Origin: Streptomyces uncialis | GTDB lineage: Bacteria > Actinomycetota > Actinomycetes > Streptomycetales > Streptomycetaceae | Assembly: GCF_036250755.1 (NCBI RefSeq) | Contig: NZ_CP109583.1 | Coordinates: forward strand, 6,983,501 to 7,047,500 | Direction of reading: 5' to 3' | DNA length: 64,000 bases | Shown: one piece after another, positions 49,696 through 58,877 of the stretch | Layout of the letters: the number at the start of each line of letters is the position of its first letter | Position numbering within the stretch: position 1 is the stretch's first letter | Program-made: the position numbers and the translations under genes | The notes under the pieces: generated by a model | What the model was told of the DNA's origin: nothing | What the model saw: only the letters and a program-made list of their open reading frames with translations | Database searches by the model: none

Positions 49696-50523
49696 GTGAC
49701 TGTCGTACCCGCCGAGGTGCTGTCCGGCCGCCGGACCGCGCCGCCGCGTCCCGCGACCCGCTCGGCCCCCGCAGAGCTCGCGCCCCGCGCCCGGCTGCTG
49801 CCCTCGCTGGCCGCCGTCTACCGCGCCCAGCTCTCCCGGGCCCGGGTCGCCCGTATCCCGCTGCTGTTCGTCGCGACCTTCCAGTCCATCGGGATCATGG
49901 TCCTGATGCGGGGGGTCGTCGACGGGGGTGACGAGGCCCGCGCGGTCGTCGCCGGTTCCAGCGTCCTCGTCGTCGCGTTCGTCGCGCTGAACCTCCTCGC
50001 CCAGTACTTCGGACGGCTGCGCGCCGACGGCGGGCTCGACCACTACGCGACCCTGCCGGTGCCGCCCGCCGCCGTGGTCCTCGGCGCCGCCGCCGCGTAC
50101 GCCTCCTTCACCGTGCCCGGCACCTTCGTCACCGCCGTCGCGGGCTGCTTCCTCTTCCAGCTCCCGCTCACCCATCTGTGGGTGCTGGCCGCCGTGGTCC
50201 CGCTCGCCGGGGCCGCCCTCGCCGGGCTCGGCGCCGCCCTCGGACTGCTCGCGCCGCGCCCCGAACTGGCCACCCTGCTCGGCCAGCTGGGCATGTCCGC
50301 GGCCCTGCTGCTCGGGGTGCTGCCGCCGGAGCGGCTGCCCTCGGCCGTCCAGTACGGCCGTGATCTGCTGCCGTCGACCTACGGGGTCGAGGCGTTCGCC
50401 CGGACCTTCGCGGCCGACCCCGACTGGGCCGTCGTCGGACTCCATCTCGCGGTCTGCGCGGTGGTCGGTGTGCTGTCCCTCGCGGTCGCCACCTGGGCCT
50501 ACCGCCGGGCCGCCGTCCGATGA
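49696..50523 (+). CDS. ABC-2-type transporter permease
   Basis: 275 residues from GTG 49696 with AGGAG at 49682-49686. Six membrane helices are predicted, for example IPLLFVATFQSIGIMVLM, VVAGSSVLVVAFVALNLLA, LGAAAAYASFTVPGTFVTAV, LWVLAAVVPLAGAALAGLGA, LLGQLGMSAALLLGVLPPE and the last, LHLAVCAVVGVLSLAVATWA. LPSTYGVEAFARTF near the end is typical of ABC-2 permeases. It follows the ATPase and probably forms an exporter with it. Confidence 0.9.
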   Translation: MTVVPAEVLSGRRTAPPRPATRSAPAELAPRARLLPSLAAVYRAQLSRARVARIPLLFVATFQSIGIMVLMRGVVDGGDEARAVVAGSSVLVVAFVALNLLAQYFGRLRADGGLDHYATLPVPPAAVVLGAAAAYASFTVPGTFVTAVAGCFLFQLPLTHLWVLAAVVPLAGAALAGLGAALGLLAPRPELATLLGQLGMSAALLLGVLPPERLPSAVQYGRDLLPSTYGVEAFARTFAADPDWAVVGLHLAVCAVVGVLSLAVATWAYRRAAVR

Positions 50524-50557
50524 CGCGGGATCCCCGCCGGACTGGCACGATGTCAGG

Positions 50558-51352
50558 GTGACCGCACCGCTGACTCCGCCGCCCCACCACCAGCCGCACT
50601 CAGTGGGGGGCTGGGGGACCCCGAGTTCCGGACCCCCTGTGGCGTACGGCCAGGACGAGGGTCCCGGGATACGCGCCGAACTGCGTGAGGCCGCCGTGAT
50701 CATGGCGGCGGTCGCCGCCGCCGGGGCGCTGCTCGGGCTGCTCTGGCTGTGGCTCGCGCCGCGGGTGCCGCTCGTCGCGGACTCCGACGCGGTCTATCTG
50801 GGGGACACCGAGGGCGAACAGGCCATCGGGATCGACGGGACGTTCACCCTGCTGGCGGTCGGCTTCGGCGCGCTGAGCGCGCTGGTGGTGTTCCTGGTGC
50901 GCAGACGCGGCGGTATCCCGCTGGTCGCCGGACTCGCCGTCGGCGGACTGCTCGGGGCCCTGCTGGCCTGGCGGCTCGGGGTCTGGCTCGGTCCCGCGCA
51001 GGACGTGGTCGCCCATGCCAAGGAGGTCGGCAAGGGGGTCACCTTCGACGCGCCGCTGAAGCTGGAGGCCCGCGGGGCGCTGCTGGTGTGGCCCGTCACC
51101 GCGATGCTCGTCCATCTCTGTCTGACGGCGCTGTTCGGCCCCCGCGACCCGGACCCGTACGCCGATCTCCACGCCTACGGCCCGTACGGACCGCCGCCCG
51201 CCGACGGCTCCGGCCAGGGCCCCGGGTACCCGCCCGGCGGCTGGGGGCAGACCGCCCCGCCCGGTCCGCAGCCCGAGGACACGCCCCCGGCGGACCACCA
51301 GGACCGCTCGCCCCACGCCCCGCCGGAGGACCCCCGCCCGGGGCGCCCCTGA
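50558..51352 (+). CDS. Membrane protein, DUF2567-like
   Basis: 264 residues from GTG 50558. After a Pro/His-rich N-terminus, four membrane helices are seen (EAAVIMAAVAAAGALLGLLW, TLLAVGFGALSALVVFLV, LVAGLAVGGLLGALLAWRLG and ALLVWPVTAMLVHLCLTALF). An extracytoplasmic loop lies between helices one and two, and a Pro/Gly/Tyr-rich C-terminal tail is cytoplasmic. The arrangement resembles DUF2567 proteins of actinobacteria, of unknown function. It starts 34 bases after the permease and could be co-transcribed with it. Confidence 0.75.
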   Translation: MTAPLTPPPHHQPHSVGGWGTPSSGPPVAYGQDEGPGIRAELREAAVIMAAVAAAGALLGLLWLWLAPRVPLVADSDAVYLGDTEGEQAIGIDGTFTLLAVGFGALSALVVFLVRRRGGIPLVAGLAVGGLLGALLAWRLGVWLGPAQDVVAHAKEVGKGVTFDAPLKLEARGALLVWPVTAMLVHLCLTALFGPRDPDPYADLHAYGPYGPPPADGSGQGPGYPPGGWGQTAPPGPQPEDTPPADHQDRSPHAPPEDPRPGRP

Positions 51353-51386
51353 CCCTCCGCTCCCGGCGGGAGGGGCCGGTCAGGGG
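51346..51386. terminator. Hairpin spanning the stop of the DUF2567-like gene
   Basis: CCCCTGACC (51346-51354) pairs with GGTCAGGGG (51378-51386), with an inner CTCC/GGAG stem. It lies between convergent genes and probably terminates both. Confidence 0.7.
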
Positions 51387-51438
51387 CCCGGTGCCGCGTC
51401 CGTCACCGGCCGGGCTCCCGGGTGCTCGTCGGGGCGGC

Positions 51439-51513
51439 TCAGGCGGGCCGCCGTCCATGGTTGGCACGCCGTTTCCGGATACGCCACTTCCGCTTCCGCG
51501 TCCTCTTCGACAT
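51439..51513 (-). CDS. 50S ribosomal protein bL37
   Basis: A 24-codon gene from ATG 51513 to TGA 51439. It starts MSKRTRKRKW and ends RANHGRRPA; half its residues are Lys or Arg. The mycobacterial ribosomal protein bL37, found in ribosome structures, has the same length, the same basic start and the same ANHGKRP ending. GAGG lies directly before the ATG at short spacing. It binds 23S rRNA in the large subunit. The gene is below the size that most gene finders accept. Confidence 0.8.
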   Translation of the reverse strand: MSKRTRKRKWRIRKRRANHGRRPA

Positions 51514-51596
51514 GTCCTCGGTACTTAACGCAAGGCGACCGGTCCGTCCAGGGTCCGCGCACGGCGGGTCCCGACCGCACTCCCGGTCCGCCCGGG

Positions 51597-52097
51597 TCAG
51601 CCCCGGCCGATGGGGGCCAGCGCCGCACCCGTCAGGGCCGCCAGATCCGCGGGGGCCAGTTCGACCTCCAGGCCCCGGCGGCCCGCCGAGACACAGATCG
51701 TGGGGTGCGCGCCGGCCGACGCGTCGAGGACGGTACGGAGCCGTTTGCGCTGGCCGAGGGGGGAGATCCCGCCCCGGACGTACCCGGTGACCCGCTCGGC
51801 CGCGACCGGATCGGCCATGGCGGCCTTCTTGCCGCCGACCGCCGAGGCGAGGGCCTTCAGATCGAGGGTCCCGGCGACCGGCACCACCGCCACCGTCAGC
51901 TCCCCGTCCACCTCCGCCACCAGGGTCTTGAACACCCGCTCCGGCGACACCCCCATCGCCTCGGCGGCCTCCTCGCCGTACGACGGATGGGCGGGGTCGT
52001 GTGCGTACGTGTGGACGGTGAACACGGTCCCCGCCGCCGTGAGCGCCACGGTCGCGGGGGTGCCGCCCGGCTGCTGCTTCCTGGACTTCTTCGCCAT
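51597..52097 (-). CDS. ybaK: Cys-tRNA(Pro) deacylase, YbaK type
   Basis: 166 residues from ATG 52097. The YbaK/EbsC fold is recognised by VFTVHTYAHDPAHPSYGEEA, PERVFKTLVAEVDGELTVAV and VPVAGTLDLKALASAVGGKK, where the Lys in FKTLV is catalytic, and RVTGYVRGGISPLGQRKRL with the conserved GGISP. It hydrolyses Cys wrongly attached to tRNA-Pro, a proofreading task. The short basic N-terminus MAKKSRKQQPGG is ordinary for streptomycetes. It is a single-gene unit. Confidence 0.93.
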   Translation of the reverse strand: MAKKSRKQQPGGTPATVALTAAGTVFTVHTYAHDPAHPSYGEEAAEAMGVSPERVFKTLVAEVDGELTVAVVPVAGTLDLKALASAVGGKKAAMADPVAAERVTGYVRGGISPLGQRKRLRTVLDASAGAHPTICVSAGRRGLEVELAPADLAALTGAALAPIGRG

Positions 52098-52243
52098 CGG
52101 GCCCTTCGCTTCGGCTCGGTGCTGGGTGCGTGACGGTGGCTGTGCGGTGCCGGGTACGTGGAGCTGAGTACGGGACGGCGGGTACGTGGTGCCGCGTCGC
52201 GCCGCTCGTCGTACGGCGGGCCGTGGCGCGACGCGGGGGAGGG

Positions 52244-52984
52244 TCAGTTCAGGCTGGTGGGGGAGCGGGTCAGGTCCACCGCGGGCAGCGACGGCAGATT
52301 GCGGATGATCGCGCTCTCCCCGCGCAGCAGCCGCAGTTCGTCACGGAGCCGGGACGCGGTGTCCGGGGCCTGGAGCAGCCGTTGCTTGGTGGGGGTGTCC
52401 AGGACCGCCGCGGCGGCGACCAGATAGGACACCACGGACGGCTCGTCGGGGAGGTCGGCCCCCGTCGAAAGGGACCGCTCCCGGGCCCCCGCCAGCCGTT
52501 TCTGATAGGCGCGGAACGCCCGCAGCACCCCTTCGGCGAGGGCGCCCGCCTCGTCGCCCGGTTCCTCCTCCAGTTCCTCCAGCTCGGCGGTCAGGAACGG
52601 TCCGGACGCGTCGACGGAGAGCAGCCGGACCCGGGTCGTGCCGGTGGCGAGCGCCTCGAACCCGCCGTCGGCGCGTTCCCGGACGGTCGCGGCGTCGGCG
52701 ATGCAGCCCACCGAGTGGAACGCCTTCAGCGGGTCGTCGCCGAAGCCCGCGGTGGGTCCGCGCTCGGGTACCGCGGTCTGGTCGGGGAGCCCCTGCGCGC
52801 TGGGCGCGACCTCGTGGCCGTCGCGGATGGCGACGACGGCGAAGCGGCGGGGTTCCCCTTCGGGGATCTTGAGGAGATCGCGCATCAGGGCGCGATAGCG
52901 CTCCTCGAAGATGTTCAGGGGCAGGACGAGACCCGGGAACAGCACCGAGTTGAGCGGGAAGAGCGGCAGCCGGACGGTGGTCAC
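52244..52984 (-). CDS. LON substrate-binding domain protein
   Basis: 246 residues from GTG 52984. TAGGCT lies eight bases upstream (52998-52993), overlapping the stop of the previous gene; no ribosome-binding site is seen. The LON N-terminal domain is plain: RLPLFPLNSVLFPGLVLPLN, FEERYRALMRDLL, FAVVAIRDGHEV, HSVGCIADAATVRERADGGF and LATGTTRVRLLSVDASGPFL. There is no AAA or protease domain, so it is a stand-alone LON-domain protein, widespread in actinobacteria and of unknown role. It follows the next gene by 11 bases and may be co-transcribed. Confidence 0.92.
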   Translation of the reverse strand: MTTVRLPLFPLNSVLFPGLVLPLNIFEERYRALMRDLLKIPEGEPRRFAVVAIRDGHEVAPSAQGLPDQTAVPERGPTAGFGDDPLKAFHSVGCIADAATVRERADGGFEALATGTTRVRLLSVDASGPFLTAELEELEEEPGDEAGALAEGVLRAFRAYQKRLAGARERSLSTGADLPDEPSVVSYLVAAAAVLDTPTKQRLLQAPDTASRLRDELRLLRGESAIIRNLPSLPAVDLTRSPTSLN

Positions 52985-52995
52985 GACGTACAAGC

Positions 52996-54018
52996 CTAGT
53001 GGCCGCCGGAGGCATCGCGTCCGCGCCGGCCGCGCAGCGGGGTCGACGCGGCCACCTCGATCCGTACACCGTCGCGCAGTTCGAGGAACTGGCCGAGCGG
53101 ATCGTCGGAGAAACGGTCCCAGGGGAACGAGGTCGCGTACGGGCCGGTCCGCTCCAGCTGGACCAGTGCCTCGGGCCAGCGTTCCAGCCGGACGAGCACA
53201 CAGACCAGGACGTTGCGCACCTCGGCGGGCCAGGGGTCGGCGACGGCGTACCGGCCGGACAGGGCGGCCGCGAGGTCGGCGGCGGAGTCCAGCCGGGCCC
53301 GGGGGACGGGACCGGGCGCGCCGGGCCCCGTGGACGCCGTGAGATGCCCGAGCGCGGCCCGTAGGGGGAGCGCCTGGACGAGGGAGTCCGGCAGGGCGTC
53401 CTGCGCGGCGCGTTCGGCGAAGTCGAAGCACTGGTCGTGCGACCGGCCGCCCGCGGTGGCGAGGAAGCGCAGCGCGGCCACATGGCAGCCGTAGTGGTGC
53501 GGGGAGCGGCGGACGGCCTCGCCCCACAGCGCCTCGAAGCGGGCGGGCGGCGCCCCGGTGCCCCGGGCCTGGTCGAGGGCGACCCGCCAGGGCACGGGGT
53601 CGCGGGGGTCGCCCTGGGCGGCGGCGGTGACGAGCGGTGTCGCGGCGCCCAGCTGTTCGGCGCGGGCGGGGGCGGCCCAGCCCCGGGCGACGGCCTGTTC
53701 GGCGCGCAGCAGCAGCATGTCCGGATCGTCCGGTTCGGTCCGCCGCCAGTGCTCGAACCACTCGGGCCGTGAGCACGCGAAGGTGGCGAGCCGCATGACG
53801 TACCGGTCGCGGTTCTCCCACTCCGCGCGCTCCCGGGTCAGGGCCAGGAGTTTCGCGGCGGGCTCGTACTCGCCGCGTCCGGCGGCCACCAGCGCGGGGC
53901 CGAGCCGATCGTCGGGAGCGTCGAGGAGGACCTCCTCGTCGGCGGGCAGTCCCGCGGCGAGCGAAGCGGTGTGTCGGGCCATCCGGGCGGTACGGATGAG
54001 GGCACGCAGCAGAGCCAT
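52996..54018 (-). CDS. TPR-like helical repeat protein of unknown function
   Basis: 340 residues from ATG 54018 (MALLRALIRTARM); ATG 54030 would add four. It is alpha-helical with recurring Trp/Ala-rich segments (AEWENRDRYVMRLATFACSR, DPDMLLLRAEQAVARGWAA, PRDPVPWRVALDQARG, WPEALVQLERTGPY), as in degenerate tetratricopeptide repeats. No catalytic motif is seen. Such proteins usually mediate protein contacts. Its stop TAG is 11 bases from the LON-domain gene start, so the two may act together. Confidence 0.75.
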   Translation of the reverse strand: MALLRALIRTARMARHTASLAAGLPADEEVLLDAPDDRLGPALVAAGRGEYEPAAKLLALTRERAEWENRDRYVMRLATFACSRPEWFEHWRRTEPDDPDMLLLRAEQAVARGWAAPARAEQLGAATPLVTAAAQGDPRDPVPWRVALDQARGTGAPPARFEALWGEAVRRSPHHYGCHVAALRFLATAGGRSHDQCFDFAERAAQDALPDSLVQALPLRAALGHLTASTGPGAPGPVPRARLDSAADLAAALSGRYAVADPWPAEVRNVLVCVLVRLERWPEALVQLERTGPYATSFPWDRFSDDPLGQFLELRDGVRIEVAASTPLRGRRGRDASGGH

Positions 54019-54396
54019 GGTCCAAACCATTGAAAACCGCAGGTCGGGGCCGCGCCAGGGCTGCGGGGTGACGGTGTCGTAACCGCCCCGGGGTTGCCTC
54101 CCGCTTGGTCAAGTCCCGGCAAAACCGGAGCGGGGGCGGGGTGCGGGCCGTGTGCGGATTACGTGCGGACCGGGCATCCGGCGGACTTCGGCCAGGCATC
54201 GGCCGGGTGCGGTCGTACCCGTGGCGGGCGGCGGCGGGTACGTGCGGCCCGGCCCGGGGCGCCCCGCCGGGGCGCCCCGTTCGGCCCCGGTCTCCAGCCC
54301 CGCCGCAGCCCGTCTCCAGCCCCGCCGCGGCCCGGGTACGGCCCGCCTCGGCCCCGGTGCGCCCCGTACCCGCCTCGGCCCCCGGTGCGGCCTGTC
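54019..54396. other. Intergenic, GC-rich with short repeats
   Basis: 378 bases between two minus-strand genes. It holds imperfect repeats of CAGCCCCGCCGC and GTACCCGCCTCGGCCC at 54290-54395. The AT-rich patch just before 54019 (CCATTGAAAACC) is the likely promoter of the helical protein gene. No gene seen. Confidence 0.4.
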
Positions 54397-55983
54397 TCAG
54401 CCCCGGTGCAGCAACCGGGTGGCGCCCGCCGCGACCGCCGTGGCCAGGACCCAGCCCAGCATGATCATCGCGGTGGCCAGCCACTGCCACACCCCGGACA
54501 ACCGCCAGTGACCGTCCTGGCCGAGGTCCATCACCGGGATCAGCAGATCGAGGGCGAAGATCGAGGCGCTCCACTCCGGGTGCTCGCCCGGCTTCAGGGG
54601 CTGCGGCTCGGCCCGGGAGAACGCCACCGTGCAGGCGCCCCACAGCACCGCCATCCACACCGCGGCCCGGCCCGGACGGTATCCGTACGCCACCGTCCAG
54701 TCCTGCGCGTAGCCCCAGAGCTTCGCCCCGACCGGCAGGGTCTCGCGCCGCCGCCGCTGCTTGGCGAGCAGCACCCGGCGGGCCTCGGCGTCCTCCCCGC
54801 TGTCCCGCAGGACCGCCGCGAGCCGTTCGTAGGGCTCCGGGTGGTACTCGGGGGTGGCCGCCGCGACCCACTCCAGCCGCCGGGCCAGCGGGAAGCTGCC
54901 GGTCGGCACCAGATGCTCGTAGCCGAAGCCGCCCATCTGGAGGCGGCCGGGCCCCGGCCAGCTGGTGGAGCGGTCGACGAGGTTGACCACCCGGGCGCCC
55001 GACAGGACGACCCGCCCCCGCTCGGGGCGTTCGCCGAGGAACCGCAGCTCGGGGGTGTGAACCCGGCGCAGCGACAGTTCCTGGCGGTCGGTCAGGGCGA
55101 ACCGGGCGCCCGCGAGGTCCACCGCGTCCCCGAACCGGCCGTCGTCCAGCCGGATGCCGCCCCGGCACTCGAAACGCTGGACGCGGGTCCCGCGCGCGGG
55201 GGTGACGCCGCTGTTCGCGACGGGGTCCGTGACGCTCGCCGGGGTCAGGTACAGCGAACGCTCCACCGTGAGCTGCGGGGCGTTCAGCGCGCGGTCGCCG
55301 TACGGATTGGCCAGCCTGCTGCCGCGCAGGCTCAGCGAGACGCCGATCTGCGCGCCGCGCAGGCTCAGCTCGCCGTACGCCTCCATCAGCTCGGCCTGGA
55401 GGTCCTGGCCGACCGACACCCCGTCCGCGACGATCGCCCGGCCGCGCCGGTCGCCGTAGACCACGGCCTGGTTCAGCAGCAGATCCGTGCCGATCCGGGC
55501 GTCCGTCATCCGGATGCCGTGCTGGAAGCGGCAGCGCGGCAGATGCAGATCACCCTCCGTGTGCAGCCGGGCCGCCTCCAGCCGGGGGACCGCGCAGTCG
55601 ACCAGCCGCAGGGTCGCGAAGCGGGCCTCGGGCACCAGCACCTCGCCGCCGAAGCGGCAGCGGTCCAGCTCCACATAGGGCTCGACGGTGCCGCCCGCGA
55701 GGTCGAGGGTGCCCGCGATCAGCACGCCCGCGAGCTTCAGGGAGGCGACCCGGCCGGGCAGCGGCGGCGGCCCGTCCAGCAGCAGCCAGCACACGATCCG
55801 CGCCCGGACGGTCCGCTCCGGGCCCCAGGGGTGGCCGCCGTGCGGATCGTCCACGATCGGGTCGCCCGCGCGCAGGTCGTAGCGGCTGCCGTTGCGGAAC
55901 GCCTGCCACATGCCCATCTCGGCCGCGGTGAGCCCGTCCGGCGGGTCACCTACCCCGGTCGTCGTACCCTCGCTGTCGACCAC
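54397..55983 (-). CDS. Membrane-associated beta-helix-like protein ('oxidoreductase' by habit)
   Basis: 528 residues from GTG 55983 with GGAGGAGG at 55991-55998; GTG 55986 is next to it, and the frame is open up to 56334. After LTAAEMGMWQAFRNGSRYDL, the protein has many strands of the pentapeptide-like type (LKLAGVLIAGTLDLAGG, LHTEGDLHLPRCRF, ARIGTDLLLNQAVVYGD, LRGAQIGVSLSLRGSRLANP). This suggests a right-handed beta-helix. The C-terminal 120 residues contain two or three membrane helices (AAVWMAVLWGACTVAFS, WLATAMIMLGWVLATAVAAG). Homologues are often labelled membrane-associated oxidoreductase, but I see no cofactor motif. The function is unknown. Confidence 0.8.
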   Translation of the reverse strand: MVDSEGTTTGVGDPPDGLTAAEMGMWQAFRNGSRYDLRAGDPIVDDPHGGHPWGPERTVRARIVCWLLLDGPPPLPGRVASLKLAGVLIAGTLDLAGGTVEPYVELDRCRFGGEVLVPEARFATLRLVDCAVPRLEAARLHTEGDLHLPRCRFQHGIRMTDARIGTDLLLNQAVVYGDRRGRAIVADGVSVGQDLQAELMEAYGELSLRGAQIGVSLSLRGSRLANPYGDRALNAPQLTVERSLYLTPASVTDPVANSGVTPARGTRVQRFECRGGIRLDDGRFGDAVDLAGARFALTDRQELSLRRVHTPELRFLGERPERGRVVLSGARVVNLVDRSTSWPGPGRLQMGGFGYEHLVPTGSFPLARRLEWVAAATPEYHPEPYERLAAVLRDSGEDAEARRVLLAKQRRRRETLPVGAKLWGYAQDWTVAYGYRPGRAAVWMAVLWGACTVAFSRAEPQPLKPGEHPEWSASIFALDLLIPVMDLGQDGHWRLSGVWQWLATAMIMLGWVLATAVAAGATRLLHRG

Positions 55984-56288
55984 CACCGTGCCTCCTCCCG
56001 GCCCCCCGTTCCCTCGTTCCGTGGTTCGTGTCGTCCTGTCGTCCCTGTTCGCCGTGCCGGTCGTGCGGTGGCGCCGACGGTCCGGCGCGGTCGCCGCCGC
56101 CGATCCGTGGTGCCGTTGATCCGCCGTGCCGTTGATCTGCCGTGCCGCTGTGCTGTCGGGCCGGGGGCTGCCGGGACCTTGTGCTGTCCGGGCCGGTGGC
56201 GGGTCGTTTCTGCTGTCCTGCCGACCGGTCGGACCACACGGTCCCCCCGGTCCCGCGAAGCCCATCCGCCCCGATGGCTCGTACAGCA

Positions 56289-56317
56289 GTTCATACCCAC
56301 TGAGTGACGATATGAAC
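56289..56317. promoter_or_regulatory. 29-bp palindromic operator candidate
   Basis: GTTCATA (56289-56295) and TATGAAC (56311-56317) are perfect inverted arms, centred within one base of an inner CACTGAGTG palindrome (56298-56306). Its position in the AT-rich island of a divergent region suggests a dimeric repressor site. Confidence 0.55.
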
Positions 56318-56381
56318 ACGCACAGTGAATACATTTCGGGGTGTTCCGCCCCTGGCGTCCCTCCGGCCCCCGGACCGCCGT

Positions 56382-56398
56382 GTATCAGTCACTGATAC
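56382..56398. promoter_or_regulatory. 17-bp perfect palindrome upstream of hisD
   Basis: GTATCAGT (56382-56389) and ACTGATAC (56391-56398) are perfect inverted repeats around one base, 41 bases before the hisD start. This is a classic TetR/GntR-like operator geometry and could overlap the hisD promoter. Confidence 0.6.
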
Positions 56399-56439
56399 GG
56401 CCGCCCGGCACGCTCGCGCCGTCTGCGAGAATTGGCGTC

Positions 56440-57765
56440 GTGATCTCCCGAATCGATCTGCGCGGTGACGCCCTCCCCGAGGGCGGCGCCCTGCGCGACC
56501 TGCTGCCCCGTGCCGACTTCGACGTCGAGGCCGCCCTGGAGAAGGTGCGGCCCATCTGCGAGGACGTGCATCATCGGGGTGACGCGGCGCTGATCGCCTA
56601 CGCGAAGCGCTTCGACGGGGTCGCCCTCGGCCGGGTCCGGGTGCCCGCCGAAGCCCTCGCCGACGCCCTCGAACAGCTCGACCCCGCCGTACGGGCGAGC
56701 CTGGAGGAGTCGATCCGCCGCGCCCGGATCGTGCACCGCGCCCAGCGCCGCACCTCTCACACCACCCAGGTCGTCCCCGGCGGCAGCGTCACCGAGAAGT
56801 GGGTGCCCGTCGACCGGGTCGGGCTCTACGCGCCCGGCGGCCGGTCCGTGTACCCGTCGTCCGTCGTGATGAACGCCGTCCCCGCGCAGGAGGCGGGCGT
56901 CGCCTCCATCGCGCTGGCCTCCCCGCCGCAGAAGGACTTCGGCGGGCTGCCGCACCCCACCATCCTCGCGGCCTGCGCCCTCCTCGGCGTCGACGAGGTG
57001 TACGCCGCCGGCGGCGCCCAGGCCGTCGCCATGTTCGCGTACGGCACCGAGTCCTGCCCGCCCGCGAACATGGTCACCGGCCCCGGCAACATCTGGGTCG
57101 CCGCCGCCAAGCGCTACTTCACCGGCCGGATCGGCATCGACACCGAGGCCGGACCCACCGAGATCGCCGTCCTCGCGGACGACACCGCCGACCCGGTGCA
57201 CATCGCCGCCGACCTCATCAGCCAGGCCGAGCACGACCCGCTCGCCGCCGCCGTCCTCGTCACCGACTCCGTGGCCCTCGCCGACGCCGTCGTCAAGGAA
57301 CTCGAACCGCAGGTCGCCGCGACCAAGCACATCGAGGAGCGCATCGCGCCCGCGCTCGCCGGACGCCAGTCCGCCGTCGTCCTCGTCGACGGTCTGGAGG
57401 AGGGCCTGCGCGTGGTCGACGCGTACGGCGCCGAGCACCTGGAGATCCAGACCGCGGACGCCGCCGCCGTCGCCGACCGCGTCCGCAACGCCGGAGCCGT
57501 CTTCGTCGGCCCCTGGTCCCCGGTCTCCCTCGGCGACTACTGCGCCGGGTCCAACCACGTACTGCCCACCGGCGGCTGCGCCTGTCACTCCTCCGGACTG
57601 TCCGTGCAGTCGTTCCTGCGCGGCATCCACATCGTGGACTACACCCGCGAGGCGCTCGCCGAGGTCGCCCACCATGTGGTGACCCTCGCCGACGCGGAGG
57701 ACCTGCCCGCGCACGGCGCGGCGGTGAAGGCACGGTTCGGATGGAAGGTTCCCCAGAGCAAGTGA
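56440..57765 (+). CDS. hisD: Histidinol dehydrogenase
   Basis: 441 residues from GTG 56440, the usual length. No ribosome-binding site precedes it; a GAGAAT seven bases upstream could be the -10 of a leaderless mRNA. Signature blocks: [76 protein letters not shown] and [15 protein letters not shown] with the zinc-binding and catalytic residues. It catalyses the last two oxidations from histidinol to histidine. It heads the his operon and overlaps hisC by four bases. Confidence 0.97.
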   Translation: MISRIDLRGDALPEGGALRDLLPRADFDVEAALEKVRPICEDVHHRGDAALIAYAKRFDGVALGRVRVPAEALADALEQLDPAVRASLEESIRRARIVHRAQRRTSHTTQVVPGGSVTEKWVPVDRVGLYAPGGRSVYPSSVVMNAVPAQEAGVASIALASPPQKDFGGLPHPTILAACALLGVDEVYAAGGAQAVAMFAYGTESCPPANMVTGPGNIWVAAAKRYFTGRIGIDTEAGPTEIAVLADDTADPVHIAADLISQAEHDPLAAAVLVTDSVALADAVVKELEPQVAATKHIEERIAPALAGRQSAVVLVDGLEEGLRVVDAYGAEHLEIQTADAAAVADRVRNAGAVFVGPWSPVSLGDYCAGSNHVLPTGGCACHSSGLSVQSFLRGIHIVDYTREALAEVAHHVVTLADAEDLPAHGAAVKARFGWKVPQSK

Positions 57766-58877
57766 CCCGCATCGACGACCTCCCCGTCCGGGACGAACTG
57801 CGCGGCCGGTCGCCCTACGGCGCCCCGCAGCTCGACGTCCCCGTCCGGCTGAACACCAACGAGAACCCCTACCCGCTGCCCGACGCCCTGGTCGAGCGGA
57901 TCACCGAGCGCGTCCGCGAGGCCGCCCGGCAGCTGAACCGCTACCCCGACCGGGACGCCGTCGAGCTGCGCACCGCGCTCGCCGCCTACCTCACCCGTAC
58001 CGGCAAGCACCCGGTGACCCTGGCGAACGTCTGGGCCGCCAACGGCTCCAACGAGGTCATCCAGCAGCTCCTCCAGACCTTCGGCGGCCCCGGCCGCACC
58101 GCGCTCGGCTTCGAGCCCTCGTACTCGATGCACCCGCTCATCTCCCGGGGCACCGGCACCCGCTGGATCGACGGACCCCGCCGCGACGACTTCACCCTCG
58201 ACGAGGCCGACGCCACCCGGGCCGTCACCGAGCACCGCCCCGACGTCGTCTTCATCACCACCCCCAACAACCCCACCGGCAACGCGGTCCCCGCCGACAC
58301 GGTCCGCGCCCTCTACGAGGCCGCGCAGGACGCCAAGCCGTCCATGGTCGTCGCCGACGAGGCGTACGTCGAGTTCAGCCACGGCGACTCGCTGCTGCCG
58401 CTGCTCGAAGGCCGCCCGCACCTGGTCGTCAGCCGCACCATGTCCAAGGCGTTCGGCGCCGCCGGACTGCGGCTCGGCTATCTCGCCGCCGACCCCGCCG
58501 TCGTGGACGCCGTCCAGCTCGTCCGGCTGCCCTACCACCTGTCCGCCGTCACCCAGGCCACCGCGCTCGCCGCGCTGGAGCACACCGACACGCTCCTGAA
58601 GTACGTCGACCAGCTCAAGTCCGAACGCGACCGCCTGGTCACCGAACTGCGCGCCCTCGACTACGAGGTCACCGTCTCCGACGCCAACTTCGTGCAGTTC
58701 GGCCGCTTCGACGGCGACGGGGGCCCGCACGCCGTCTGGCAGCGCATCCTCGACCGGGGCGTCCTCGTCCGTGACAACGGCGTCCCCGGCCGGCTGCGGG
58801 TGACCGTCGGCACCCCCGAAGAGAACGACGCGTTCCTCGACGCGGTCCGTGAAGTCAAGAAGGAGCTCAGCGCATGA
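57762..58877 (+). CDS. hisC: Histidinol-phosphate aminotransferase
   Basis: 371 residues from GTG 57762, overlapping the hisD stop (GTGA); an in-frame ATG at 57741 adds seven residues. PLP binds Lys229 in [57 protein letters not shown] and [13 protein letters not shown] are class-II-like fold I aminotransferase blocks. It converts imidazole acetol phosphate to histidinol phosphate. hisB follows with an ATGA overlap. Confidence 0.97.
   Translation: MTRIDDLPVRDELRGRSPYGAPQLDVPVRLNTNENPYPLPDALVERITERVREAARQLNRYPDRDAVELRTALAAYLTRTGKHPVTLANVWAANGSNEVIQQLLQTFGGPGRTALGFEPSYSMHPLISRGTGTRWIDGPRRDDFTLDEADATRAVTEHRPDVVFITTPNNPTGNAVPADTVRALYEAAQDAKPSMVVADEAYVEFSHGDSLLPLLEGRPHLVVSRTMSKAFGAAGLRLGYLAADPAVVDAVQLVRLPYHLSAVTQATALAALEHTDTLLKYVDQLKSERDRLVTELRALDYEVTVSDANFVQFGRFDGDGGPHAVWQRILDRGVLVRDNGVPGRLRVTVGTPEENDAFLDAVREVKKELSA

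Larger units (their letters stand above)
55984..56439. other. Divergent regulatory region upstream of hisD
   Basis: 456 bases. 56090-56160 has three imperfect copies of GTGCCGTTGATC. 56285-56345 is a distinctly AT-rich island. Two palindromes, listed separately, lie within 110 bases of each other. Confidence 0.5.
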
